Part shown: positions 29,320 to 37,519 of the stretch, in pieces
Layout: each line of letters starts with the position of its first letter
Position numbering within the stretch: the stretch's first letter is position 1
From: Cyclobacteriaceae bacterium
GTDB taxonomy: Bacteria; Bacteroidota; Bacteroidia; Cytophagales; Cyclobacteriaceae
Direction: 5' to 3'
Length of the DNA: 64,000 nucleotides
Assembly: GCA_027533395.1 (NCBI GenBank)
Contig: JAPZUF010000009.1
Coordinates: 62,001 to 126,000, forward strand
Position numbers and translations under genes: made by a program
The notes under the pieces: generated by a model
What the model saw: only the letters and a program-made list of their open reading frames with translations
Databases searched by the model: none
What the model was told of the DNA's origin: nothing

Positions 29320-30033
29320 ATGAATATTGCATTGATAGGTTATGGCAAAATGGGGAAAACCATAGAAGGTTTGGCTTTGGCACGTAATCATTCCATCTCG
29401 TATAAAATAGACGAAAACAACCAACACGACATCCAACATGTAAAAGCAGATGTTGCCATTGAGTTTACTCATCCTGAGGCTGCATTTGAAAATATAAAAA
29501 CTTGTTTACAACAAAAGATTCCAGTTGTGTGTGGCACAACAGGTTGGCTTCATCACTTACCTGAGATAGAAAAACTTTGCCATGAAGTAAACGGCACATT
29601 TTTTTATGCTTCCAACTTTAGTATTGGAGTTAATTTATTTTTTAAACTGAATAAACAATTAACAACTTTAATGAGTAATTTTTCTCAATACCAAGTTGCA
29701 TTATCTGAGACTCATCACATCCATAAAAAGGATGCACCCAGCGGAACAGCCATTACATTAGCCGAAGGCATTATCCAACAACACCAACATTATCATGCTT
29801 ATCAATTAGATAAATCAAGCCAAGAAGGAGTAATTTCGATTGAAGCTATTCGCGAAGGTGAAGTGCCTGGCACACACGTTGTCACTTATAAAAGTGAAGT
29901 AGATGAAATTTCTATCCGGCATGAAGCCTACTCCAGACAAGGTTTTGCAGCCGGAGCGCTTGCCATTGCAGAATGGATTGTAAAAGAAAATAAAAAAGGC
30001 ATGCTGAATATGAACGACTATTTGAAATTTTGA
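29320..30033 (+). CDS. dapB: 4-hydroxy-tetrahydrodipicolinate reductase
   Basis: The 237-residue NAD(P)H-dependent enzyme reduces the product of DapA to tetrahydrodipicolinate, the substrate of the dapD product at the start of the window. It has the nucleotide-binding start MNIALIGYGKMGKTIE, the CGTTGW segment, SNFSIGVNLFF, and the catalytic ETHHIHKKDAPSGTA with His and Lys. It is shorter than the ~270-residue E. coli enzyme, which is normal in Bacteroidota. It lies between the DUF5683 gene and lepB. Confidence 0.95.
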   Translation: MNIALIGYGKMGKTIEGLALARNHSISYKIDENNQHDIQHVKADVAIEFTHPEAAFENIKTCLQQKIPVVCGTTGWLHHLPEIEKLCHEVNGTFFYASNFSIGVNLFFKLNKQLTTLMSNFSQYQVALSETHHIHKKDAPSGTAITLAEGIIQQHQHYHAYQLDKSSQEGVISIEAIREGEVPGTHVVTYKSEVDEISIRHEAYSRQGFAAGALAIAEWIVKENKKGMLNMNDYLKF

Positions 30034-30093
30034 ACCAATAATCACGACAAATCCATTTATTTGCATCGCCAAATCTGTTAAACACTTAATACT

Positions 30094-31242
30094 ATGAATT
30101 GGAAGTTCTGGGAGAAAAATCCTAAAAAAGAGGAAAAACCTAAATCGAAAGTAAGAGAATGGGTTGATGCCATCACTTTTGCTGTTGTTGCCGCTACTTT
30201 GATCCGTTGGTTGATTATGGAAGCTTATACCATCCCCACTCCTTCTATGGAAAAATCACTTTTGGTTGGCGACTTTTTATTTGTAAGTAAGTTTCATTAT
30301 GGAACAAGAACGCCTAAAACACCTTTGCAAATTCCACTAACCCACCAAAAGATTTGGTTTACTGATATCCCATCTTACTTAGATTGGATTCAGTTGCCAC
30401 AATATCGCTTGCCCGGCATTAGCGAGGTAAAAAGAAACGATGTGGTCGTGTTTAACATTCCACCGAAAGAATTGAATGATAACAAAGATTATCCGGTTGA
30501 TTTAAAAACAAATTACATTAAACGCTGCGTTGCTATTTCTGGCGATACCATCAGCATAAGTGATAGGCAAGTTTTCATCAATGGTAAAGCATCTGAAAAT
30601 CCTCCGATGATGCAATTCAGTCATTTGGTAACAGCCAGTAGCGACATCAACGAAAGAATCTTAAATCAATACAAAATTTCTGACTACCAAATTGTAGGGA
30701 GACCTACCGATGCAGTTTTTTATCAAATGAACATCACGCCAGAGGTGGCTGAAGAATTAAAAAAATTACCATTTATTAAAGAAGTTAAAATTGCTACCTA
30801 TAACGGCCCAGAAGGATTTTCAACCAGAACAAAAGAAGATACTGAGTTTAACATATATCCTGACGTTACTCGTTTTCCATGGAATGGCGATTTCTTCGGA
30901 CCATTAGTAGTGCCCAAAGAAGGAATGACAATTACCATCGACAGCACAACTTTATCATTATATGGTAAAATGATTACGCAATACGATTTTAATGAAGATG
31001 CTAAAATCGAAAACGGAAAGTTATTCATCGATGGAAAAGAAGTTTCTTCTTATACTTTCAAACAAAATTATTTCTTCATGATGGGCGATAACAGACACAA
31101 CTCTCTAGATTCTCGCTATTGGGGTTTTGTACCGGAAGACCATATTGTAGGTAAAGCATTCTTCATTTGGTTGTCGCTAGATGCCAACGAAAGTTTCTTC
31201 AACAAAATAAGATGGCGAAGATTTTTTAAGTTAATTGAATAA
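30094..31242 (+). CDS. lepB: Signal peptidase I
   Basis: This 382-residue membrane protease removes signal peptides on the periplasmic side. A transmembrane segment (~26-46) is followed by the catalytic Ser in IPTPSMEKSLLVGDFLFVSK. The catalytic Lys lies in NYIKRCVAISGD, and the last conserved box is MGDNRHNSLDSRYWGFV. Between the Lys box and the last box lies an extra ~150-residue segment. This makes the enzyme longer than typical LepB, a known tendency in Bacteroidota. A strong terminator follows the gene. Confidence 0.95.
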   Translation: MNWKFWEKNPKKEEKPKSKVREWVDAITFAVVAATLIRWLIMEAYTIPTPSMEKSLLVGDFLFVSKFHYGTRTPKTPLQIPLTHQKIWFTDIPSYLDWIQLPQYRLPGISEVKRNDVVVFNIPPKELNDNKDYPVDLKTNYIKRCVAISGDTISISDRQVFINGKASENPPMMQFSHLVTASSDINERILNQYKISDYQIVGRPTDAVFYQMNITPEVAEELKKLPFIKEVKIATYNGPEGFSTRTKEDTEFNIYPDVTRFPWNGDFFGPLVVPKEGMTITIDSTTLSLYGKMITQYDFNEDAKIENGKLFIDGKEVSSYTFKQNYFFMMGDNRHNSLDSRYWGFVPEDHIVGKAFFIWLSLDANESFFNKIRWRRFFKLIE

Positions 31243-31260
31243 GCACATGTTTATCTGTTT

Positions 31261-31286
31261 AGGAAGAAAGAAAGAAAGAAAGAAAA
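31261..31286. repeat. GAAA tetranucleotide repeat
   Basis: About five copies of GAAA run in tandem just after the lepB stop and before the terminator. It is non-coding, and I see no sign that it switches a gene. Confidence 0.7.
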
Positions 31287-31308
31287 TAATAAGTAAAAAC
31301 AGTTAATA

Positions 31309-31340
31309 AAAAAGGGTTGAGAATTGTCTCAACCCTTTTT
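31309..31340. terminator. Bidirectional terminator between lepB and the thioredoxin-like gene
   Basis: AAAAAGGGTTGAGA and TCTCAACCCTTTTT form a perfect 14-bp stem with a 4-nt loop (ATTG). The A-run and T-run on the two sides allow it to serve both convergent genes. Confidence 0.85.
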
Positions 31341-31367
31341 CTGTTATTATAGATATTAATCAAATAA

Positions 31368-31907
31368 CTATCCTTTTACATAAGGAGACTTGTATTGTTT
31401 TTCCCAATCATTCCATTTAATATTTTTGTAATGACCATATCCTATGAATTGAACAATTTTATGAAATTCATCTGCTTTTCTGTAACCAGCCAATGGTTGA
31501 ATCATGGCAAAATCTTCGTTTAAAAAAACAACCGTTGGATAACTTAATTGATTATTTAATAGAGCGGCTGCTAATTCGTGATAACCATTTTTACCTGATG
31601 CCACAAATTTAAAAGTTGTGCCGTTGAAAACCACATTCTCTTTCTGTTCAGCATCAAACTTTACAGCATAGAACTTTGAGTTAAGAATTTTGGCAACCTC
31701 AGGGTCGCTAAATGTGTTTTTATCCATCACTTTGCACCAACCACACCAATCGGTGTAAACGTCAATAAAGATGGGTCTTTTTTCAGTTTTAGCTTTTTCG
31801 ACTGCTTGCTCAAAGGTTAACCAATTAACCGCTGGCGTTTCAGCTTTTTTGGCACTTGTTAAAGTGATTAAAATAAAAGCTAGTATGGCTACAAAAGTTA
31901 ATCTCAT
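31368..31907 (-). CDS. Secreted thioredoxin-fold protein
   Basis: The 179-residue protein has a signal peptide (MRLTFVAILAFILITLTSA) and a thioredoxin fold with the active site WCGWC in VYTDWCGWCKVMDKNTF. The later cis-Pro region is SYPTVVFL. It resembles the thioredoxin-like proteins that act as periplasmic thiol reductants or DsbD-type partners. A TTG 11 codons upstream is in frame, but the promoter box at 31938-31945 covers it, so the ATG at 31907 is preferred. It is a single-gene unit ending at a shared terminator. Confidence 0.88.
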   Translation of the reverse strand: MRLTFVAILAFILITLTSAKKAETPAVNWLTFEQAVEKAKTEKRPIFIDVYTDWCGWCKVMDKNTFSDPEVAKILNSKFYAVKFDAEQKENVVFNGTTFKFVASGKNGYHELAAALLNNQLSYPTVVFLNEDFAMIQPLAGYRKADEFHKIVQFIGYGHYKNIKWNDWEKQYKSPYVKG

Positions 31908-31937
31908 CTTGCTGTAATTTTTAAATGTCGTGTAATA

Positions 31938-31945
31938 CAAATGTA
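31938..31945 (-). promoter_or_regulatory. Bacteroidota -7 box (TACATTTG) for the thioredoxin-like gene
   Basis: The minus strand reads TACATTTG, a match to TAnnTTTG, 30 nt before the ATG at 31907. It decides between the two possible start codons of the gene. Confidence 0.5.
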
Positions 31946-32011
31946 AGTAGAAATTAATGTTTAAAGTTCCACTTGCGTAACCTCAGTAAACCGTTAAACT
32001 TTGTTAAAGCT

Positions 32012-32308
32012 ATGGAAAGAACTTTATATTCTGATAATCAAGGTTTTAAAAAGAAAAAAGCTCCAGCAAGTCGCTTAGTTAGCTTACATCATCTGTTGCT
32101 CCACAAAAAGCAAAAGCAACAATTTATATGGGTCTCTATTGGTTTTTTGGTGGCTTTGTTTGGTTTGTGGCAAGTTTCCAGTCAAACTTTAAGTGATGAG
32201 TTTGGTTTAGAAACCAATGTTTCCGGTAAAGTGATGATGCAAGTGGCAGAATCAGGAAAAAATGTAATCGTTGAACTTGCCCAATGGCTTATCCATTACA
32301 CCCTATAA
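32012..32308 (+). CDS. Small membrane protein of unknown function
   Basis: The 98-residue product starts MERTLYSDNQ, has a strongly basic segment (FKKKKAPASR, then LLHKKQKQQ) and one transmembrane helix near residues 44-62 (FIWVSIGFLVALFGLWQV). A short polar, then amphipathic tail follows. The ATG at 32012 is chosen; the frame is also open upstream to a TTG at 31973. The 3' end overlaps the convergent YkgJ-like gene by 13 bp. I recognise no family. Confidence 0.5.
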   Translation: MERTLYSDNQGFKKKKAPASRLVSLHHLLLHKKQKQQFIWVSIGFLVALFGLWQVSSQTLSDEFGLETNVSGKVMMQVAESGKNVIVELAQWLIHYTL

Positions 32309-32868
32309 GCGTAGTAATGTAAAACTTCTTCTATCGCTTTTTGTATCGCCACATTGATAGGAAAAAACTGCTTCGTAAGGTCATCATCTATAGCAGCTAA
32401 TTGCATATAAAACTGATTGAATACAGGCACGGCAACATCATTTTCAATTGCCACAGTTGTAGCTTCATATTGCGCTTTTTGCTCTGATTTAATAATCTGA
32501 CAAGTTACTAGTTCCTTCTTTCCATACTTATTGGTTCGAGCAGCATAGCCGAATAATCTGCAAATTAAGCCACGGTGTTTGTACTCTGTGCAAAGCCCTG
32601 CCCCGCTTTGGTTTTCATTAAAAATTAAACAGATAGAATTATCGTTACTTTTTAGTCTTTCCCACCAAAGTTCAGCTTTATTATTTTGATAGAGATAAAA
32701 AGCAAAAGGTAGAAACTCTAGAACAGTGGCTTCGATATCCGGTTTGGTGCAACATTTGCCGCAGCCAAACTTACAATGCAAAGTAGTCGCTTCTTGAAAA
32801 GATGCGATTTGCTTATCCAACTTTACATATAGATGCTCAACCTGATTTACCTTTTCTTCAATCGACAT
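32296..32868 (-). CDS. YkgJ-family cysteine-cluster protein
   Basis: The 190-residue cytoplasmic protein has the family's N-terminal cysteine cluster CKFGCGKCC (C-x3-C-x2-CC) and later cysteines in GLCTEYKHRGLICRLFGYA. Together they form a probable zinc or iron-sulfur binding site, called YkgJ or Fe-S cluster oxidoreductase-like. The exact function is unknown. An in-frame TTG lies two codons upstream, but the ATG at 32868 is preferred. A TATTTTTG box ends only 3 nt before the ATG, so its transcript may be leaderless. Confidence 0.8.
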   Translation of the reverse strand: MSIEEKVNQVEHLYVKLDKQIASFQEATTLHCKFGCGKCCTKPDIEATVLEFLPFAFYLYQNNKAELWWERLKSNDNSICLIFNENQSGAGLCTEYKHRGLICRLFGYAARTNKYGKKELVTCQIIKSEQKAQYEATTVAIENDVAVPVFNQFYMQLAAIDDDLTKQFFPINVAIQKAIEEVLHYYAYRV

Positions 32869-32871
32869 GTA

Positions 32872-32879
32872 CAAAAATA
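32872..32879 (-). promoter_or_regulatory. Bacteroidota -7 box (TATTTTTG) next to the YkgJ-like start
   Basis: The minus strand reads TATTTTTG, ending 3 nt before the ATG at 32868. It is one of four such tightly spaced boxes in the window. Confidence 0.45.
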
Positions 32880-32889
32880 AGCAATCACA

Positions 32890-33309
32890 TCAAGGTAATT
32901 TTTCTTTTGCACGTTGTTCTTTTACGAAGTCTGTACCGAAAGAAAGCTTTTTATTGAGAGCAGAATTGCTTTCCACTACGCGCCAAAACGGAGTGATGTT
33001 TTTCAATGCTTTCCCTTGTTCATATTCTTCATAAGCGGCCTCCGATACTATTCTTAAAAAAATACCTGTTGTAACGGGGCAAGTAACTTCTGCTTGATGT
33101 TCAAGTGCTAAATCTCTGCGCAAAGTTTTCAACGAAACTTGATTGCCTTTCGGGATTTGCCGAACGTACTCATCAATAATTTTCGGTGTAGCGATTAGCA
33201 TCGTTGCGTCTTCCGGCATATCAGCAAAAGCTTTATCTAATTTTTTAACGATAGCTTCTTTGCTGTCATCGTCCCTTTTCTCTATCCAAGTTTTCTTCTT
33301 AGCTGCCAT
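32890..33309 (-). CDS. Alkyltransferase-like (MGMT-related) DNA-binding protein
   Basis: The 139-residue protein resembles the DNA-binding half of O6-alkylguanine-DNA alkyltransferases. IDEYVRQIPKGNQVSLKTLRRDLA corresponds to the helix-turn-helix entry, and TCPVTTGIFLRI and TPFWRVVESNSALNKKL to the region around the active site. The catalytic PCHR motif is absent, so it cannot act as a suicide methyltransferase. It may flag alkylated bases, as alkyltransferase-like proteins do, or bind DNA for another purpose. The ATG at 33309 lies 2 nt after the stop of the reductase gene, so they share an operon. Confidence 0.6.
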   Translation of the reverse strand: MAAKKKTWIEKRDDDSKEAIVKKLDKAFADMPEDATMLIATPKIIDEYVRQIPKGNQVSLKTLRRDLALEHQAEVTCPVTTGIFLRIVSEAAYEEYEQGKALKNITPFWRVVESNSALNKKLSFGTDFVKEQRAKEKLP

Positions 33310-33311
33310 AA

Positions 33312-33836
33312 TCAATATAGAATTTGATAATGTTGTTGGACTAAACCACTTTCGTATGTTTTACAATTTATTAAAGATAGATGGATTCGCTTTGGAATGT
33401 TTGCAAAAAATTCTTTTCCGTTTCCTAAAATAATAGGATGAACAGAAAGCATCATTTCATCTACCAACTTAGCTTGCAATAAAGATTGAAAAAAAATGGA
33501 ACCTCCAAACAGCCAAATATTTTGTGATGAATTACTTTTTAGTTGTTCAATATGAGCAATGGCATTATTTGGAATAGGTGTAACCAATGCATGAGATTGA
33601 ACTGGATTTTTGCTAAACACAAGCCACGGAATTTTCCCAAAATATCTTTCAAGATCTCCCCCTTCATTTACAACTGTTTGATAACTTTTTGCTCCGGAAA
33701 TAATTAAATTAGTTTGCTTTAAAAATTCTTGCATCCCATAGTCTTGATCGGTAAAACACCAATCGTACTCTCCATTAGGTCCTTCTATTTTTCCATCAAA
33801 ACTGATGGCAAGATTGGCTATGATTTTAGTTTTCAT
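33312..33836 (-). CDS. DHFR/RibD C-terminal family reductase
   Basis: The 174-residue protein has the fold and spacing of the dihydrofolate reductase/RibD C-terminal family. It starts KTKIIANLAISFDGKIEGPNG, has LIISGAKSYQTVV, and has the NADPH-site stretch IWLFGGSIFFQSLL followed by LVDEMMLSVHPIILGNGKEFF. Such stand-alone proteins are common in Bacteroidota, and their substrates are mostly unknown. It lies in a minus-strand run with GyrI-like, HMA-like and WYL-regulator genes, which suggests a stress- or ligand-responsive set. Confidence 0.85.
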   Translation of the reverse strand: MKTKIIANLAISFDGKIEGPNGEYDWCFTDQDYGMQEFLKQTNLIISGAKSYQTVVNEGGDLERYFGKIPWLVFSKNPVQSHALVTPIPNNAIAHIEQLKSNSSQNIWLFGGSIFFQSLLQAKLVDEMMLSVHPIILGNGKEFFANIPKRIHLSLINCKTYESGLVQQHYQILY

Positions 33837-33838
33837 AT

Positions 33839-34090
33839 TTAATCTTTTAATTCTTCACAATTAAAACCTGCTTGCTTGAAAAGTTGAATTGTTTTATGAA
33901 CGTTCACTTTGGTTGATACAGTTCTAAAAATTTTATCTTGATCCTCTAAATCAAAATTCCATTTTCTTCTTCCTGCTTCTTTATCAAGTAACTGGCGTAA
34001 TTGCTTTATGTGTTCTTTGGTTTGTACTGATGTTTTAAAAACTAAAATGTTACTTGATTTTCTGATTTCATGTTTTCCCGTTGTTACCAT
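33839..34090 (-). CDS. Small HMA-like ferredoxin-fold protein
   Basis: The 83-residue product (start MVTTGKHEIRKSSNILVFKT) has the beta-alpha-beta rhythm of a heavy-metal-associated-like domain: NILVFKTSVQTKEHIKQLR, then KWNFDLEDQDKIFRTVS, then TIQLFKQAGFNCEEL. The CxxC metal motif is missing, so metal binding is doubtful. The ATG at 34090 is chosen because the longer frame would overlap the GyrI-like gene. It sits between that gene and the reductase, 2 nt from the latter. Confidence 0.6.
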   Translation of the reverse strand: MVTTGKHEIRKSSNILVFKTSVQTKEHIKQLRQLLDKEAGRRKWNFDLEDQDKIFRTVSTKVNVHKTIQLFKQAGFNCEELKD

Positions 34091-34100
34091 AACGAATGTA

Positions 34101-34553
34101 TTAAATGATTCCCATTTGTATTTCAGTAACGTTTGCATCTGCATTATCAAAATCTACTTGTATGTACAATTCTCTGTTTTCGATAGCAGGTTGCAAGCTT
34201 TGAGCTTGCATAAACTGCATGATGTTTGCGAAAGTGTTGGGGATGTCTGTCCATTTTCCTTCATGCATAGCACTGACGCAACGAAAAGGAGCTGTTTTCT
34301 TCAACATGAAATCTCCTTTATAATCGTTAGGAAGTGATACAACCGGAAGCGAGATTTCTAAAGTAAAAGGTTGGCTTTCATCTCCCATAAAATTTTTATA
34401 ATGCCAATGAACAGGGCCAGCTAAAGTAAGGCCATACTTTGCTGCTTCTTGTAATAATTTTCCTGAAACAGGAAAGAAACTAGATAATTGTTGAATGGTT
34501 GTTTCTGTTTGATAATACAGAAAGTTAATGGGATGTACTGTTTTTACTTTCAT
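34101..34553 (-). CDS. GyrI-like small-molecule-binding domain protein
   Basis: The 150-residue protein matches the GyrI-like/AraC effector-binding fold: a start with YYQTETTIQQLSSFFPVSGKLL, a central GPVHWHYKNF, and the closing pattern ENRELYIQVDFDNADANVTE. These domains bind small hydrophobic or cationic ligands. It has no DNA-binding domain of its own. The neighbouring WYL regulator could be its regulatory partner. The ATG at 34553 is used; the frame is open for seven codons upstream without an ATG. Confidence 0.8.
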   Translation of the reverse strand: MKVKTVHPINFLYYQTETTIQQLSSFFPVSGKLLQEAAKYGLTLAGPVHWHYKNFMGDESQPFTLEISLPVVSLPNDYKGDFMLKKTAPFRCVSAMHEGKWTDIPNTFANIMQFMQAQSLQPAIENRELYIQVDFDNADANVTEIQMGII

Positions 34554-34662
34554 ATTTATTGAGTTATACAACAAATAGAATATGCGGCAGTGACAACCTT
34601 ATGGCAGTAAGAAAAATAATTTTAAAGAATTATTGACAATCCTATGACAAGAGGTGAAATAA

Positions 34663-35634
34663 TCAACTCTTTTGAACAATTTCCTCAGGGAAATAAGTGT
34701 GCACAAGTTCGCGCACGAGCTCGCGCATGGTTTCATTTAAAGAAATCGGTTCCTCTATCTCTATGGCATTGCCATAAGACAAAAGCCATCTGGCCATACT
34801 GGGTAAATGGCCTACTAAAAAATACATGCGTATGCCTTCTTCTGAAATTTCTTCTCTTACAAAGCCAAAATAGTAACGAGAATTAGAAACATAGGCAGCA
34901 GTCTTTCTATCAAAAGTGACAACCACTTGTTGCATGTTCACTTCATTATCGTGAACGCTGTTGAAATAATCTTGTAAAGAAACGATATCTCCAGGAATAA
35001 ATTTCTCGTCATTTATTTTCAAATCTAATATTCTATCGGTTCGGAAATCGCGTACACTTTTTCTTAACCTACACCATGCAATTAAATGCCAAGACATGTT
35101 ATAATAAAATAAACCGATGGGTTCAACTTCTCGCTTTGTTGTTTCTTGTTGATAATTACTGGTATAAGTTATCGATAGAACTTGCTTATCCACTATTGCT
35201 TTTCGAATTTCATTCAAGAATTTTCCTGTGATGGGTTGTGTAGCTATAGGTGGTAATACTTCAATGTGATCTTCTAAATCAGCCACATGGTTTTTCTCTG
35301 CTTGTTGCAATACTGCTTTTACTTTTGAGAGAGAAGATTGAAATGCCTTTTTAATGGATGGATCTGTAAAACTATCCACTAACTTTCCGGCCATCACCAT
35401 AGCTGCAGCTTCATCTTGCGTAAACATAACCGGAGGCAGATAATAACCATCAACAATGAAATAACCTTTACCGGCTTCCGAACCAATGGGTACTCCTGCT
35501 TCCATCAATGTCTTAACATCGCGGTAAACAGTTCGCAAACTAATTTCAAAACGTGTAGCAATTTCTTCTGCCTTGACAACTTTTTTTGTTTGTAAGTGTA
35601 TTAAGATAGCAGTGAGTCGATCTATTCTATTCAT
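34663..35634 (-). CDS. YafY-type transcriptional regulator with WYL domain
   Basis: The 323-residue protein has an N-terminal DeoR-like winged helix (RLTAILIHLQTKKVVKAEEIATRF, then ISLRTVYRDVKTL). The WYL ligand-sensing domain is at ~135-215 (VLSITYTSNYQQETTKREVEP, GLFYYNMSWHLIAWCRLR), and a C-terminal WCX-like extension follows. The histidine-kinase gene ends 2 nt upstream. The GyrI-like, HMA-like, reductase and ATL-like genes follow on the same strand. It probably controls this accessory set in response to a ligand. Confidence 0.92.
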   Translation of the reverse strand: MNRIDRLTAILIHLQTKKVVKAEEIATRFEISLRTVYRDVKTLMEAGVPIGSEAGKGYFIVDGYYLPPVMFTQDEAAAMVMAGKLVDSFTDPSIKKAFQSSLSKVKAVLQQAEKNHVADLEDHIEVLPPIATQPITGKFLNEIRKAIVDKQVLSITYTSNYQQETTKREVEPIGLFYYNMSWHLIAWCRLRKSVRDFRTDRILDLKINDEKFIPGDIVSLQDYFNSVHDNEVNMQQVVVTFDRKTAAYVSNSRYYFGFVREEISEEGIRMYFLVGHLPSMARWLLSYGNAIEIEEPISLNETMRELVRELVHTYFPEEIVQKS

Positions 35635-35636
35635 AA

Positions 35637-37478
35637 TTAGTTGGCAGGTATTCTAACTTCGAAACGTGCACCACCTTCTGGTAAATTAAGAGCTCTGATT
35701 TGTCCATTGAGTTGCTGTACCATTTCCTTTACAATAATTAAACCCAGACCACTTCCTTTAGCAGCTACTTTTTTCATATCAGATTGCTGAAAGAGTTGTT
35801 GCATTTGCTCTTCCGGAATGCCAGGCCCAGAGTCGGTAACATGTAAATAAATAAAAGTTTCAATCTGTTTAAGCGCGATGATTACTTTTTTACCTGAACT
35901 ATAACGTACTGCATTTGTCAATAAATTTCTAACAATGGTTTTAAATGCATTTCTATCAGTTAAAAATGAATCAAGAAAAATTTGTTGTTCAATAGTAACA
36001 TTTTCTGTGAGCGAAAGATTGGCTAATTCTTTGTTTACTTCCTGAATCAGTTCTTGTGTATTCACAACTTGTTTTTCAATTAAGACTTTATCACGTTGCA
36101 AGGCCACCCATTGCAATAAATTATCTAATAATACTGAACCTTTTGCTGCTGTGTCGTGCATCATGGCCACGCGTTGTTGAACTTCATCAGCGGGTAATTC
36201 TTTTTCCATCATCGTTATTTTAGTTAATCCTAACAAGGAGCGAAATGGTGCGCGAACATCGTGCGAAATTACAGATAGCAACATGCGCATAGTTTCATTG
36301 TGCGTTTCAACTTCTTTCACGTAATTTTTAATTAACTGATTGCTTTTTCTGAGCGAGCGATATAAAAATAAAGTAAAAATAAGTAAGCCGCATACAATCA
36401 CTAATCCTATTAGTAAGGTTTGATTAAATTGCTTTTGTAATGTGTTAACCTCATCTTTTTCTTTTATAATATTTTTTTGCTGGCGGATTTCTAATTCATT
36501 TTCGTATTGCAACACGAGGTTACTCATCACCAATAACTCATCATTATTTTTGTTATTAAAAATTTTTTCTTTGAAATCATAATAGTTGATGCTGGCTTCT
36601 GTAAAAGATATAGAATCCTTCTTCATTTTAAATAAATTTCTATAAGATTGCAAAACACCTAGTTGACCGAATGGATACGGATTTTGTTTTAGTAAATTAT
36701 TGGCTTCTAGCAAAGTTTGTTCAGCTTCTTTCAATTGATTTAATTCAATTAAATAATTCGCCAGTAATGTTTTATATCGTATCTGATGCTGCTTAATGCC
36801 AAACTTTTGGGAGGCTTCTAATGCTTTGTTTATAAAATACAAAGCTGAATCTTGTTGTTTGTTACTCTTATAAATTTCAAAACCAGCTAAATAAATTTGC
36901 TGAGGAATAAACTGAGCATCCCATTTGTAGCGAGGATGATTTTTCAATTCAACTTCTTTATACAATTGCAAGGATTGTTGAAAATTTTGAATGGCTGCCT
37001 TCGAATCTTTTCTTCTTAAAAAATACAAAGAAAGATTACGCAAGGTATAAGCAGCGTAAACATTGTCTTTTATTTCTTTTTGCAAGGCCAGAGATTGATT
37101 CAATAAAAATTGCGAACTGTCAGATTGATGCAATCTTTCAATGACTAAAGCTGCATTACTTAATGCAATTGATTTGCCTAAAGGATCGTTAGTTCTGGTA
37201 AAAACATCATTGGCTCTTGTATATAATTTTAAAGCAATTTGATCGAGCGACAATTGAAAGTAAACATTACCCATTTCAGTGTAGACATAGCCAGACTCAT
37301 CGTTATTAGCCGAAAAATCTTTGCTTATAGCATTCAAAAAAAACAATGCGCTGTCGTTTCTGTTATTTAAACGATAATGATATATTCGAGCTAAATCTGT
37401 CTCAGAGATAGTAACTTGAGCAAGAACAGATTGAGCCAGCAATAGGAGAAAAATAGAACTTATTTTATATTTAATCAT
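35637..37478 (-). CDS. TPR-containing sensor histidine kinase
   Basis: The 613-residue protein has a signal peptide, periplasmic TPR-type helical repeats over ~30-330, a transmembrane helix near 352-372 (LLIGLVIVCGLLIFTLFLY) and a cytoplasmic kinase. The phospho-acceptor His lies in LLSVISHDVRAPFRSLLGL near residue 406. The ATPase has the N-box LLTNAVRYSSG, G1 DSGPGIPEEQ and G2 GSGLGLIIVKEM. No response-regulator gene is next to it. Instead it is followed at 2 nt by the WYL regulator, so it is an orphan kinase. Confidence 0.93.
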   Translation of the reverse strand: MIKYKISSIFLLLLAQSVLAQVTISETDLARIYHYRLNNRNDSALFFLNAISKDFSANNDESGYVYTEMGNVYFQLSLDQIALKLYTRANDVFTRTNDPLGKSIALSNAALVIERLHQSDSSQFLLNQSLALQKEIKDNVYAAYTLRNLSLYFLRRKDSKAAIQNFQQSLQLYKEVELKNHPRYKWDAQFIPQQIYLAGFEIYKSNKQQDSALYFINKALEASQKFGIKQHQIRYKTLLANYLIELNQLKEAEQTLLEANNLLKQNPYPFGQLGVLQSYRNLFKMKKDSISFTEASINYYDFKEKIFNNKNNDELLVMSNLVLQYENELEIRQQKNIIKEKDEVNTLQKQFNQTLLIGLVIVCGLLIFTLFLYRSLRKSNQLIKNYVKEVETHNETMRMLLSVISHDVRAPFRSLLGLTKITMMEKELPADEVQQRVAMMHDTAAKGSVLLDNLLQWVALQRDKVLIEKQVVNTQELIQEVNKELANLSLTENVTIEQQIFLDSFLTDRNAFKTIVRNLLTNAVRYSSGKKVIIALKQIETFIYLHVTDSGPGIPEEQMQQLFQQSDMKKVAAKGSGLGLIIVKEMVQQLNGQIRALNLPEGGARFEVRIPAN

Positions 37479-37519
37479 CTTAAAAAATTATCGCTAAAAG
37501 AATTAACAAATTAAAGTAT

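Noticed and set aside
31261-31286. GAAA repeat as a phase-variation switch for lepB
   Set aside because: It lies after the lepB stop codon and before a terminator, so it cannot alter a reading frame or a promoter of that gene.
33143-33433. 96-codon plus-strand open frame over the ATL-like and reductase genes
   Set aside because: It is antisense to two genes with recognisable families.
34644-34886. 80-codon plus-strand open frame at the end of the WYL regulator gene
   Set aside because: It is antisense to a well-supported gene and has biased, low-quality composition.
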